This document shows positions 22,951 through 33,649 of a stretch of DNA of 64,000 nt, in pieces. The notes beneath the pieces were generated by a model that saw only the letters and a list, made by a program, of their open reading frames with translations, was not told the DNA's origin and searched no databases. The stretch comes from Coemansia sp. RSA 487 (Eukaryota; Kickxellomycota; Kickxellomycetes; Kickxellales; Kickxellaceae), in the NCBI GenBank assembly GCA_027577595.1, contig JANBRJ010000076.1:21393-85392 (forward strand). Reading direction: 5' to 3'. The position numbers and the translations under genes are program-made. Positions within the stretch are counted from its first letter, which is position 1. The number at the start of each line of letters is the position of its first letter.

Positions 22951-24857
22951 CTACTTTTTTGATATTCCAACCTTCTTGTTCGCTATTGTCTTGTTTTGCC
23001 CCTTGAACTTTTTGGTGTCATTGCGATTCATCCGCGTTTGGTCGCGCACGCCGGTTCCACCTTGCCAGAAAGCATTGTTTCCATCGATTTTCTTGATGAC
23101 CTGCGAACCACAGGCAATGCACTGACCGGTCTTCTCTGCCTTGGATATACGCTGCTCTTTGGCACAGAAGCCGCAAAGCATGATCTGCGCAAACGCATGG
23201 TCGTGGCCCTCCTTTTCGTCGTGGCACGTCACGCAAGGGAACGTCTTACCGCAACAAGGAAAGCGCAGCCATCTGTTGCTCTTGCGGAAATGCTTGCAGG
23301 CACCATGGTTTGGAAGCGGTTCGCCTGGAACAACGCCTAGGCGAGCCAACTCCTCGCGCTTGCTGACCTTGTTTTTGCGCGCACGTTCGGCTTCTTTGTA
23401 GATCTGAACCGCACCAACATTGCCGTCGAGTGCTATTCCGCTCTGCAGCTTGGTAAACCGCGGCTCCTGGAGCGTGATTCCAATACGCCCATAGCATCTA
23501 CGACAGTTGGTTATTAGTCGCGATCCAACTCCAATAGACGCAATTGTCTCGCCTGCTTTCTTTGTTTCCTCTGATTCCTCGTATCCCATTTCTGTTTCGT
23601 AGATGTCGTCGTTGATCGCGCAGGACTCGCACGTCAGTGTAAACTTGGATGGCATCAGATCAATGGGCGCACAGCCCGAGCAGTCCAGGTACCCAAGCGT
23701 TGTAGAGTCCATGAACATCCAGTCGGGTCGGAAACGCACTCCAACGATCGTCGAGCAAGTGTCACAGGCCTTCCACGTTTGGTTTTCCTTGCCGCCGCGC
23801 AGTGTTTGGGGAATGCCCTTTATTTCAACACGGCTCTTGCAGCGGCTGCAGCGGACGGCAACGTTGAGCGAATGGCAGTGTGCCAGCGAAATGTTGGTGA
23901 GCTGAACAATTCCAAAACAGATCTCTGTCCCGCGCCTGGCAGGCTTTGCCAGCATGCCCGAATCCGACTCGCTGTCGCTTTCGGAGGGTTTGTCATCGGC
24001 TTTGGATGTTTCTGGTGAGCTACTTTCGTCGCTATCGTTGTCACTGGTGCCGTCGTGCTCTGAGGATATCTGCATATTGTTGAGTTCTTCGGGTAAGCCA
24101 GCCTCTTTGAGCGAAATCGTCTTAATCCACGGCTTATCTTCGTTTAGACCCTCCTCAAACAGCTTTGTTTTAGACTTTGGCGTGGGTGCTATGACCGACT
24201 GCTGCTGGCGATCTGCTGCAGTTGGAGCTGGCGCTTTCCTTTGTATCCAGTCTGTCGGCGGGGGAGTCGCAATCATGCCAACAATATGACGGTCAAGCCA
24301 GTTGAGGTGATGCAATAGCGATGTGTGAGGTGTCTCGACAACATGCTCATTGAAACGATGGCAGATATAGTCGATGTACGCTTGACGTCCTCCGGCTGGA
24401 TGCCAGATACTATCCTTGCTCTTGCAGCCAGATATGCTGTCAGGATCAATTGTAAGCGAAGCTGCAGGTAATACAGGAGAAGAGGGGTCAACATCAAAAG
24501 ATTCGGGCGGCTTGGGATAAGTATGAGACACGGTGAGGATCGCTGTCATTTTGTAGATGTCGTATTCGCGCAGGTCGGGATCAGTCGGCGCAAAGTTGAC
24601 ACTAACAACGGTTCCTTCGCTTGAATCGTCGCGAAGCACATTGTACGAGGTGCGGAAGCGTCTCTCCATCTGCAGCAGCTCGGTCAAACGACGGTCCTGG
24701 TCGGCGTACTTGTTCGAGCCGATACCGGAAAACATGGGTTCTGGTACTGGACGAGACGCAGGTGGACGAGACGCCGGAATAGCGCGGTTAAAGTTGCTGG
24801 AAATGTTCTTGAGCTTCGACGCAATGACTTCTTGCTGAGTCATTTTGCCAGGGTTGC

Positions 24858-24889
<32 letters not shown>

Positions 24890-25656
24890 ACATTGCTCAG
24901 GTTACTGGGAGCAGGAGTCTCCTGTTGGGGCAGCGGCTGCTTTTCGGCTGTCTTCTGCTTGCTCTGGTCTGCAAAGTTCGTAAACTTTATTGTTGATGCT
25001 GGTTTCTGCTGCATAAGCAACTCAAGATTGGTGTCCAGCCAGTCAATGTACTGCCCAAGGCTAGGTATGTTCTCGGGGTTTCCAGCATCGATAGCTGTAT
25101 TAGACGTGTTCCTCGCATGCTTTGCAAATCCAGTCTCAATGTTGTGCTTCACACCGGTGGGAATGTCCTTGTTCGCAATATGAATAGATATAGTGTCGTC
25201 CGAAGAGCGTGTTGTCGGGTAGGCGGCTGGGACTAAAAACGCCATGTATATCCGCGTAACATCGTATGGAAAGTCCGGGTCAGATGGCTTCATCTCTATG
25301 GCAAACGCAGACACATCCCGGTCAGAACTCAGCCGTTTGACGACCCACTTGGAAGCCTTCAGCAGGCTCTCAATTTGTGTTTTACGGAAGCTCTTTCCCG
25401 CCTTTGCGCCATTTCTGTTGCCCTTGCCTTGTTTGCCTGTAGGCGGCTTGTCTGCTATCTGCGGTGGTGTGGTGTGTAAAAACGGACACTCGTCTCCACT
25501 CCGGCATGTCTTTCCTTGCTGGAAGTAGCGACAGATAGGTGGGCCACGACGTGCTGCTCTGCGAGGTTTCCGAGCACTCTTCTCAGTTTGCGGGACCTTG
25601 ACAGGAGTAGTGCTGGCTGCACTGGTCTTAACTGAAACGTCTGCTGTGTCTGACAT
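22951..25656 (-). CDS. CCCH plus CHY zinc-finger protein, 901 residues
   Basis: A fungal protein with an N-terminal CCCH zinc finger (C42-x8-C51-x5-C57-x3-H61), a type that usually binds RNA. A CHY zinc finger lies near the C-terminus, about residues 783-853 (HGACKHFRKSNRW, CVTCHDEKEGHDH, CGFCAKEQ, CIACG). CHY fingers occur in RCHY1/Pirh2-type ubiquitin ligases and HOT13-like proteins, but I see no RING finger here, so ligase activity should not be assumed. Two middle blocks (about 85-200 and 330-460) resemble RWD-like folds (SDPDFPYDVTRIYMAF; DPDLREYDIYKM). Between them are low-complexity Ser/Asn runs. A further run of CxxC pairs at about 610-720 may bind zinc. The start is the ATG at 25656. 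Exact function is unknown. Confidence 0.85.
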
Positions 25657-26387
25657 GGTATCTCTTGTGTTTCAGTTATCAATAGTAGTAGAAAAAATAA
25701 GAATAGGACTATAAAAGCTTTGAGGAGACAAAAGATACAATGGCTTTCGCAGAAGGGCAAGGTCGGCCTGGCTTTTTACCTTTTATAAGTGCGATTTCCA
25801 AAAGTCCATGCCGCAGCACAAGCCAACATTTATAACCACCATGATAATATAAAATATAAATCACCCAACGAACTGGAAGATATTCTTTGTACCGCAGCAC
25901 AAATTGAAGCAAAGAGAGAGTATTTGGTCTATACCTGAGAGCCAGACCAAAAAAGATAACTTGACCCACAGCCAACTGATTTAGGATTAGGGGAGTAGCA
26001 AAGAATGGCTGTAAAAATCACTGTTATCAGATCAAGCCACTTTGCTGTTGTTGTTCATTTTCTTGCGAAAATCTAGTCCAGAGCGTCAAAAGGGCTTACC
26101 AAGATTAAGTTGTCATCGGGGCCTTAAACTCTTCTCTTTTGCTTGTTTTCTTGCTGTTCTTTACTTATTATTTTTAAAATAGCTGAAAATTGTACTTGTT
26201 CTGTGTCTGAATTTTCGCTTGTTCTTAATTTGCCTTCCCTCCGCTATCGATTACTATTATAATATTTACGATTTATTGCCATTACGCAGGCGCCGCAATA
26301 AATTCCACATCCTTTCTCTATTCGGAAACTCTCAGCTTTTGCTCATATATACAAGCAAGAGCGCCTTGTGAAGAGAATTGCAAAACA
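25657..26387. promoter_or_regulatory. Divergent promoter region between zinc-finger gene and importin gene
   Basis: About 730 bases between two outward-reading genes. It is AT-rich and contains no supported ORF. It should hold both promoters. No precise binding site is claimed. Confidence 0.5.
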
Positions 26388-29300
26388 ATGTCCAACCAGC
26401 AACAATCTGTCAGCGAGGTCATAAATGCTTTAAACTCCCTGTACCAAGGGTCTGACCTGGTAGGGCGTGAACAGGCAAACACGTGGCTCGAAAGGTTCCA
26501 AAATACGGCAAGTATAGAGCGTAAAAAAAAAGCTTTTTCACATTGTTATTGCGGTTGTCCTGTTTTTCTCATTAAAGCTATACGCTGAACTAATGGTATC
26601 ACTTTGATTATACCTTTGATCAAGCGTTTCTGTAGACTGAGGCGTGGACGACATCGGATGCGATCCTGGGCACAGCAGAGCTCGGACCAGAGACAAAGGT
26701 GTTTGCCGCACAGACGCTGCGTAACAAGATTATCAACGATTTTTCAGAGATCGGTGAGCAAGGCGCGCTGTCGCTGCGCGACTCCTTGGTCACTCATCTC
26801 CGCAACGCTCGTCGCGGGCCGCAGCCACTGATCACCCAGCTCTGTTTGTCGCTGGCTGATCTGGCGGTGCAGCTGGGAGCGTGGACCAACCCTTTTGTGG
26901 ACATGACTAGCTCTTTTTTGTCGGATCCAGAGTCTGTGTCCTGTTTGCTCGAGTTCCTTGCGGTTCTTCCCGAAGAGGTACTTAATGAGCGCATTGTGCT
27001 TACGTCAGACTTTTTCCGACAGAGATCAAACGAATTGCTGACGAACAGAGCAGGCGATCTGATCCAGCTCCTTGTACAGTGCTTGCAGCAGACAGACCTT
27101 AAACCCGATACACATACAAGGGTGCTGGTCTGCTTTACGTCGTGGCTTAAGAACGGCGAGATTACGCTGGTGATGGTCCAAAACACGCCGCTGCTAGAGT
27201 TGGCATTTGCTGCATTGAAGGCTGACGATGACTCGTTGTTTGACACTGCTGTTGACGCTGTTTGTGGCATCATTTACGAGACCAGGTCGGAAAACGATGA
27301 TGATCCCAACTCTGCGCAGGCGAAGAACGCGACTGTGGAGCGGGTGTTGGTGCCCCAGCTAAATGGCATTGCTACACAGATGCGCGGCGACCAAAATGTA
27401 GCTGACGGCGACGAGGAGCGGATCCGCGGGTATTGCCGGATCTTTGCCGAGGCAGGTGATGCGTGGGTGCAACGAATGGTACTGAACATGGGTGTTTTCG
27501 AGGGGCTTGTCAGCGCCCTGGTCGACTGCATGCGTTTGGAGAGCCTCGATGCAATTGCAATGCTGTTTGATTTCTGGAACAATCTGGCGGATCGGACGCT
27601 AGAATACACGGCATCGTGCGATCCAGCGCGAAGATCGCTTGTGACTGTGTTCGAGACCATCATTGACATCATCATTATCCACCTCAAGTACCCGGCAACA
27701 TACGACACCAACGAAATGCGCGGTGGAATGACTGCAAAGGAGCGCGATGAGTTCCGCGAGTTCCGCCACAATATTGGCGACGTGCTCAAGGATTGTGTGT
27801 GCGTGGTCGGCCAGTCAAAGGCATTATTACACCCATACAACATCATTGTTGCTGGCATTGAGGGCAATGTTCAGCTGCCTTGGCAGGACATCGAGGCTGC
27901 GCTGTTTGCCCTGCGTGCGATGGGCGCCGAGATCAGTCCGAGCGAGAACGAGATGCTGCCAAAGATCATGGACATGTTTGCTCGCTTCCCGCCGCATCCA
28001 AAGCTGCGCTACGCTGCGACGCTGGTTATTGGCCGCTACACCGAATGGACATACGAGCACCCGCAGTACGTGCAGTTCCAGCTAAACTATATTGCCGAGG
28101 GCTTCAAAATGCGTGAGGTCGCTGCTGCTAGCGCACAGTCGCTCAAGTTCCTGTGCCAGGACTGCGCTCGCTTCCTTGCCGAGCACTGGGCTGACCTCCT
28201 CAAGTTTTTCAATGAGATTGTGTCAAGCAATACGCTTGACGAGGGCGACGTGATTGAGTTCTCAGAGGCGCTAGCCCATGTAGTCAGCGCAGTACCCGAG
28301 CCCAGCACCTCGTCGGCTATCGAATCGTTCTGCATGCCCGTGGGCCAAGAGCTAGGCGCGCTCTTGCAGAAGCCCGAGTTTGGCGAGAGCGAAAAGCAGC
28401 GGATATCGCTGCTGCTGGACCGCTTGGGCGTGTTTTTGCGTTTCCTGTATGTCGAGAATAACGAGCCCGCAGAGATGCTTCTTTCACGTATCATCAATGA
28501 ATCGTGGCCGCTCGTTAACTTGACGCTGCAGCGCCTTGGCTCGGACACGCTTGTCTCTGAAAGCGTTGCCAAGTTTGTTCGTGTGCTGGTGGAGTTTTAT
28601 CCAAACGTCCTGCGTCCAATCGTTCCGCAAGTAGTCGACGCGGCTGTCGCAGGGTTCCAGCAGACCGGCTTGGGGATATACCTGTGGCTCGGCAGACGTA
28701 TCCTGAATGTCCACCACAACCTGGCAGCAGAGGAATCGATCTCTCTCCAGCTGGTGACGCAGATGGTGGAGAAGATGAGCGAGGCGGCGCTGGCGCTGTT
28801 CCAGGGGACGCAGTTTTCGGATATTCCTGAGACGACAGAGGACTACTTCCGCCTGGTCGAGCGTGCAGTGGAGACAGCGCCAGGATACATTATCAACATG
28901 CTGACATTCCCGTACGTTTTCCAAGCAGCAATTGCAGCACTGGAGGTTAACCAGTTCCATGCGCAGCTGTCGGTTATCAACGCGTGGTCGCAGATTCTTA
29001 ACCCAACCAAGCGTCACATTCGTATGATGCACAGCAGCAGATCGACTACCCAGATCGCGTCCTCGCCGGCAGGAGCCCAGGGCGCACCGCCTCCCTCTGC
29101 AGTGGCTGGGAGCAGCCCGGCATCGTCGTCGAGGACGCAGCACCACCGCAATATCCGACTGGATACGTATCCAGTCGAGCAGATCGTTGATCTGTGCGTC
29201 AAGCACGGGTTCGACCTGTCTGTCAAGCTGCTTTATGGGCTGATGCGACAGTTTGACCGCGAGGCCGTGTCGGACGCAGCCGACGTGCTGACCTCGCTTA

Positions 29301-29548
29301 CGGCTATTGTCAGCGAGGGGCCGCTGGTGACAAAGGCGCAGTTCGACGCACCGCCGCTGCCAACGATGTGCGAATGGGTACAGGCGATATTGTCGCAGGT
29401 TCCAGACAACAACTACTCGGCTGCCGACAAGCAGGCGCTTTTGAAGGCCCTGGACGAGCACATCCAAGGCAGACACTGGCTCCGGGTAAAGGCAGTTGTG
29501 AATGACTTTGCAGCAGCATTCTGGCGTCGCAACCTGGGAAACAAGTAA
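26388..29548 (+). CDS. MTR10: Importin-beta family receptor, transportin-3/MTR10-like (two exons)
   Basis: A karyopherin that carries SR-type and other RNA-binding proteins into the nucleus. Exon 1 is 26388-26507, beginning MSNQQQSVSEVINALNSLYQ. Exon 2 is 26636-29548, giving 1010 residues. The only frame-preserving splice uses a GC donor: intron 26508-26635 starts GCAAGT and ends GTAG. The joined sequence FQNT-TEAWTTSD lines up without a gap on the human TNPO3 segment LQRSVHAWEISD. The nearby GTATAG at 26512 would shift the frame. Family landmarks include VFAAQTLRNKI, LRDSLVTHL, LCLSLADLAVQL and FLAVLPEEV; the rest is HEAT-repeat-like. A Ser/Ala/Pro insert lies at about 840-870. It ends convergently with RAD14. 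Confidence 0.9.
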
Positions 29549-29699
29549 ATAAGCTTTCTTGGCCTGGCTATTCTAATTTTCTCTCTGGAGTTTTTAATCA
29601 CTAACAGCTGTAGCGTAGAAAAAGAAATAATACAAAAGAAGCACAAGGTAGATGAGATTGCTGGTGGACAATGCAAAAGATGAGCGGCTTTTCAAAGCT

Positions 29700-30587
29700 T
29701 TAGAACTCCTCTACCTCGATTACAATCCCGCAGATGGAGCATTTCTGCTCGGAGCAGCCTCCGTCGGAGCCGTCCTCGGTGGATTCGAAAACGTGCTCGT
29801 GTGCCTTGTCAAGCTGCAGCCGCTCGCGACGACGCTTCTCCCACTCGTCGGCACGCGTGCGGCGACGCAGCTCAGCAACGGCCTTTTTGTACTTGAGCTC
29901 CTTGCGCTCGCGCTTGACAGTTGAGCGGCGGTCAAACTCGTCGTCCAGTTTGTCTAGGCTGCCCCATTTCCTGATGGCGAACGCCTCAAGGTCGCGGCGT
30001 AGATACAAGAGCATGTTGTTCCAAGTGGACTTGTGCGGGTTCGGCTTCTCCCAGACAGGAAACAGAACGCGGTCGCGTAGCTCGCTGTCGGTAAGAAGGT
30101 AGTCGTCCTTGGCCTCTGTTTTGGTCAGAAGCGAGTACTTTTCCGGGAGCAGCTCGATGCATGGTTTGCACACCCTGACGTTGAATATTTTCAGGTAAGT
30201 GACCTCCAGATCAAGCGACTTGCATTCGCAGCACTTTGGGTTGTTGCCATGGGTGCTTGCGTCGTAGGGGATCTCGTCGACCGCAATGAGCTTGCGCTTT
30301 TTCTCGGGCGACGCCTCGGGCCGATCTTCTTCAAGAAACCCGGCTTTTGTGTCCCGCATTGTGCTGAGATTGTACTCGTAGTAGCCAGACGACATCTTGG
30401 ATGCACGCAGCTGCTTCTCTTTGGCTGGCTGCGTTGCTGTTGCTGTTGCTGTCGCTGTCGCTGTCGAAGCATGTTGCAGCGCCTGGTTCTGTGAGGCATT
30501 GCTCTGTGCGTGTCGCCGCTTTTCCAGCGCTTTTTGGCGGTTGGCCTCGATGAGTGCCAGTTGCTCTGGTGTCAGCTGCATAGACAT
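29700..30587 (-). CDS. RAD14: XPA/RAD14 nucleotide-excision-repair damage-recognition protein
   Basis: Binds damaged DNA and helps assemble the excision-repair complex with RPA and TFIIH. The start is taken as the ATG at 30587, giving MSMQLTPEQLALIEANRQKA (295 residues); the frame further upstream has no ATG. The zinc finger is C119-x2-C122-x17-C140-x2-C143, the same spacing as human XPA. The DNA-binding domain follows (YLKIFNVRVC, LLTKTEAKDDYLLTDSELRD, HKSTWNNMLLYLRRDLE, KWGSLDKLDDE). A short Thr/Ala repeat (about 42-52) is encoded by a GCTGTT-like microsatellite. The basic helix after the core (VKRERKELKYKKAVAELRRR) is typical. A C-terminal CxxC pair (CSEQKCSICG) is extra. Confidence 0.93.
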   Translation of the reverse strand: MSMQLTPEQLALIEANRQKALEKRRHAQSNASQNQALQHASTATATATATATQPAKEKQLRASKMSSGYYEYNLSTMRDTKAGFLEEDRPEASPEKKRKLIAVDEIPYDASTHGNNPKCCECKSLDLEVTYLKIFNVRVCKPCIELLPEKYSLLTKTEAKDDYLLTDSELRDRVLFPVWEKPNPHKSTWNNMLLYLRRDLEAFAIRKWGSLDKLDDEFDRRSTVKRERKELKYKKAVAELRRRTRADEWEKRRRERLQLDKAHEHVFESTEDGSDGGCSEQKCSICGIVIEVEEF

Positions 30588-31089
30588 GCGCAAAAAAAAT
30601 AAGGGGTAGAGGAGCTGGAGAGAGAAATTAATCCCAAAAGCAGAAAGGAGAGAAAGAAAAGAGAAGCTGGCAAAGACAGCAAGCGTGGAAATGACACTGT
30701 GCTGCGGAAACAGGAGATTAGGATAAAGCGGTAATCCGAGAAATCTCAACCTACAGTGAAATTAGCACCAGTCTCGGCAGAAAGTGGTATGAATGGATCT
30801 CCCAGTGTTACCAGCTGAACAAAGGGCTCTCCCATGTTGCACACAAATTATAAATTGCCTCCTCACAAAACTTTCCAGTTTTGGAAGGGACCATGCGGAA
30901 CAAGAAAGCGACAGCAATAATTACCTTCTGCGTGCGTGTCTAAAATGGTTTGGGCTGCAATGCTGCATCTCAGCAGTGCACCTCTTTTTTTCTTTTCTCT
31001 CGTGAATATTGCACAATTATTTTTGCTAGAATAGCTTGTTAGCTACGTATTTCCTCCTACATATCAACCATTAAAGAAAAAATTTAGCG
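30588..31089. promoter_or_regulatory. Divergent promoter region, RAD14 and UBE2W-like gene
   Basis: About 500 bases between two outward-reading genes. No convincing ORF; the 70-codon frame at 30793 has no features. A pyrimidine tract and AT-rich stretch sit just before the E2 start. Confidence 0.5.
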
Positions 31090-31776
31090 ATGCCAACAGC
31101 ATTAAGCACCAAGAGGCTGATGCGTGAGCTGGGCCAGATGTCAAAGTCGTCGCACGGGAGCCATGTGCGACTTGTCAACTGCGAGAAGATGGATCTCTGG
31201 AGCGTAGCCATCCTGGGCGCCGAGGGAACGCTGTACGCAGGGGAAGAGTTCAGGCTGCAGTTCCGGTTCCCTGCAGACTACCCGCTCGAGTCGCCAGAGG
31301 TTGTGTTTGTGGGCAAGCGCGTGCCGGTGCATCCGCATGTCTACAGCAACGGCCACATATGCCTCAGCATCCTGTACCAGCAGTGGTCGCCGGCTCTGAC
31401 GGTAGAGGCGGTGTGTCTGTCGATTCTCTCGATGCTGTCCAGCTGCACACACAAGGTAAATTGCTGTTTCTGACTGATGTCTGCGTGTTTATTTCATCTG
31501 CACTTTTTGCTGATTCAGAAACACACCCTCTTGTGTGTGTGTGTTCACTTGTTTGTGTCGTTTAGGAGCGCCCAAAAAGAGACGAGATATATGTCAGGCG
31601 TGCAAGACAGCTATCGCCCAAAAAAACAATATGGCGGTTTGATGGTAAGCAAAACACACTTTTCTTTAACATGTCGAGCAAAACTGCTGCTTTGGTGCTT
31701 GTGGTTTGTCAAAGGGCGCTGATTTCCATCTTGTCATGCACTTCAACATTATCAATATATAGATGACAGCGTGTAA
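31090..31776 (+). CDS. Ubiquitin-conjugating enzyme E2, UBE2W-like (three exons)
   Basis: UBE2W attaches ubiquitin to the alpha-amino group of substrate N-termini. Exons are 31090-31455, 31566-31644 and 31763-31776. Introns are 110 bases (GTAAAT to TTAG) and 118 bases (GTAAGC to ATAG). The joined product is 152 residues. The catalytic cysteine is C91 in HPHVYSNGHICLSIL, the same number as in human UBE2W. The family also has HPH in place of the usual HPN, as here. Other matches are EGTLYAGEEFRLQF, WSPALTVEAVCLSILSML and the C-terminal KKTIWRFDDDSV, which resembles the human ending KKTKWWYHDDTC. The tiny third exon is supported by that ending. Its 3' end overlaps a possible minus-strand gene. 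Confidence 0.92.
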
Positions 31777-32086
31777 GCACCTCGCGATTTGCCAAGCAGA
31801 GCCGTTTCGTCGTTCCAGGAAAACAGCCGCGAACAAAGGGGTCAGCTGGAGCGCATTGAACCGTGAAGTTTGGAATTTTGCTCATCATTTCGTATTGCTG
31901 CTGCGGGGGCTTGGCGTCGTCAGCCTCAGGTAATTTGGCGATACATCGCATCAGCCTTTGTATTGTGTACCGAGAGAATATATGCGCTTCTGTTTCCGCG
32001 TGTTCAACAGCAGAAGCAGCATCTACCAAGAGCGTGCCTCCCCTTTCGCTGGATGCTGCCGCCACGCACTGTCGTAGCTGTTGCAT
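31709..32086 (-). CDS. Hypothetical protein, tail-to-tail overlap with the E2 gene (5' end uncertain)
   Basis: A coding-like frame ends at a TGA at 31709 and has its first internal ATG at 32086, giving 125 residues. The frame stays coding-like for about 15 codons further upstream (GGFVLLLTTVPFRCM), back to a possible acceptor (ctgcag) near 32140, so a missing first exon is likely. Readable pieces include GGTLLVDAASAVEHAETEAH, SRYTIQRLMRCIAKLPEADD and CHLYIDNVEVHDKM. The TIQRL piece recalls PPP4R2 (FTIQRLCELL), but the rest does not follow that family, so I assign none. Its 3' end overlaps the E2 second intron and last exon by about 68 bases in antisense. Confidence 0.45.
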   Translation of the reverse strand: MQQLRQCVAAASSERGGTLLVDAASAVEHAETEAHIFSRYTIQRLMRCIAKLPEADDAKPPQQQYEMMSKIPNFTVQCAPADPFVRGCFPGTTKRLCLANREVLTRCHLYIDNVEVHDKMEISAL

Positions 32087-32393
32087 GCATCGAAAAGGCA
32101 CAGTAGTCAGGAGCAAAACGAAGCCTCCGAGACGTGTGCTCTGCAGTGGTGAAGTTTGACAATGTCTGCTTGTTTCTTTTATCTCTTTTATTTTCTAGTT
32201 TTATATTTACAAAGAACCACCTGCTGTATAAAATATATTGGGCCAAAGCAGCCTTAACCTATCATAGCTGCTGTATATCTTTTGGCAGTGTTGCTCATAT
32301 CAAACATATTATTACCCCCCCCGAAAGAGCACAATAAGGAGGCACCTTGATACACAAAGCTACAAACAGATAGGCAGTATTGCTATATGGTAG
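32087..32393. other. Spacer upstream of UPF0658 gene
   Basis: AT-rich, about 300 bases. It probably combines the promoter of the downstream membrane protein with the start of the minus-strand hypothetical gene. A run of eight C residues lies at about 32317-32324. Confidence 0.4.
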
Positions 32394-33527
32394 ATGGTGC
32401 TTGGACAACGCAAGCTGAGCGCACAGCTTCGGAAAAGCACCGTCCCGACGTTCTACATTGTGGCGGCGCTGCTTCTGGCTGCCGCGTTCATAATAGCAGA
32501 ATCGTACATTCTGTATCTGACCAAGGACGGGTACGACGTGGCGAAGCGTGAGCTGTGGCAAATTGCCGATGTGCAGAAGGCAGTGTCGACGTCGATAACA
32601 ACATACATGGTGTACAATGTGCTGTTCATTACAGCACAGGCGTACATCGTGTTCCTGTGCGCAGAGGCGCTTGCCAACCAGGACGCCATCCAGGTCATTG
32701 TGGTGGTGCTGTTCTACTTCATATGCACCGTGTACACGACGACACGGTACATTTCGTTCTACGTGTGGCCCAGCCTGGCGGCGCGGCTGTTCACCAGGGA
32801 CAGCAACATGCACCTGATGCAGATCACGGTTGTTGCAGCCTACGCTGTTGCGCTGGTGGCGCTGGTGGTCCTGTCGTACCGGCTGAAGAAGGACGCCGGG
32901 TGGGGCGTGTTCAAGCGCCTGGGCGCCGATGTCGTGCTGCACCGCGCCTACAAGTGGCATCAGTGTCTGGCGATCTTGCTGAAGATGGACATCTACTTTA
33001 TCGGGTCGTATCTGGTGCAGATGAGCGCGCTGGTGCTCAAGGCCGACGACACCGAGACATGGCTGCAGATAACAGTGTTCATTCCGTTCAGCATCATGGT
33101 TATTTTCTGCGCCTTCTATGCGCTTCACGGTGAGCGGCGGCGGCTGATGGCGTGTGTAGCGGCGTGCTTCTTCCTGTCGATCGGATACTTTGTGTTCAAG
33201 ATCGTGCGTGTGTGCTCGCCAGACATCATGCACAAGCCAGGCGATCCGTACGAGGATAGCAGACCCTACTTCATGATAACTATTGTGGTGTGCCTAGTGC
33301 TGGTGTTGGCCTCAGGCGCCGTGTCAGTCGTGTGCATCCGCAACTTTGACTGCGGCCTGAAGGAGGCCATCTTCTACGATAAGCTCAAGCGCCGTCACTT
33401 GCGCATGTACCTTGCCGAGCCAGCAGCAGCGCACGCCGAGTCTGTGGACGACGAGGTGCCGCTGCTGGTGCTCAACAGCCACCGAGCCAGCCAGGCCACA
33501 GCCCGCGGCCGCTTCCCCTTGGAGTAA
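32394..33527 (+). CDS. UPF0658-like Golgi membrane protein
   Basis: A 377-residue multi-pass membrane protein with about seven predicted helices, from the ATG at 32394. It resembles the fungal UPF0658 family, whose fission-yeast members are annotated as Golgi membrane proteins of unknown function. The best match is HRAYKWHQCLAILLKMDIYF followed by a hydrophobic helix, like the family's LRRMYLWYQIYVALLKFDFFF. FKRLGADVVL just before it also fits. The soluble C-terminus (about 330-377) is polar and ends RGRFPLE. One exon, convergent with COQ7, 122 bases apart. Family membership is from memory of the motif and is moderately sure; biochemical function is unknown. Confidence 0.75.
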   Translation: MVLGQRKLSAQLRKSTVPTFYIVAALLLAAAFIIAESYILYLTKDGYDVAKRELWQIADVQKAVSTSITTYMVYNVLFITAQAYIVFLCAEALANQDAIQVIVVVLFYFICTVYTTTRYISFYVWPSLAARLFTRDSNMHLMQITVVAAYAVALVALVVLSYRLKKDAGWGVFKRLGADVVLHRAYKWHQCLAILLKMDIYFIGSYLVQMSALVLKADDTETWLQITVFIPFSIMVIFCAFYALHGERRRLMACVAACFFLSIGYFVFKIVRVCSPDIMHKPGDPYEDSRPYFMITIVVCLVLVLASGAVSVVCIRNFDCGLKEAIFYDKLKRRHLRMYLAEPAAAHAESVDDEVPLLVLNSHRASQATARGRFPLE

Positions 33528-33649
33528 ACTAACGGCACCTCTGCTTGTTTATTCGGAACAAAAGCGCTAGCAAAACAGCAGGTATCTGGTGGCGTGACGT
33601 GAGGGGAGGAGGAGTAGTAGTAGTAGTAGACCTGTCGGCTGCAAATGCC

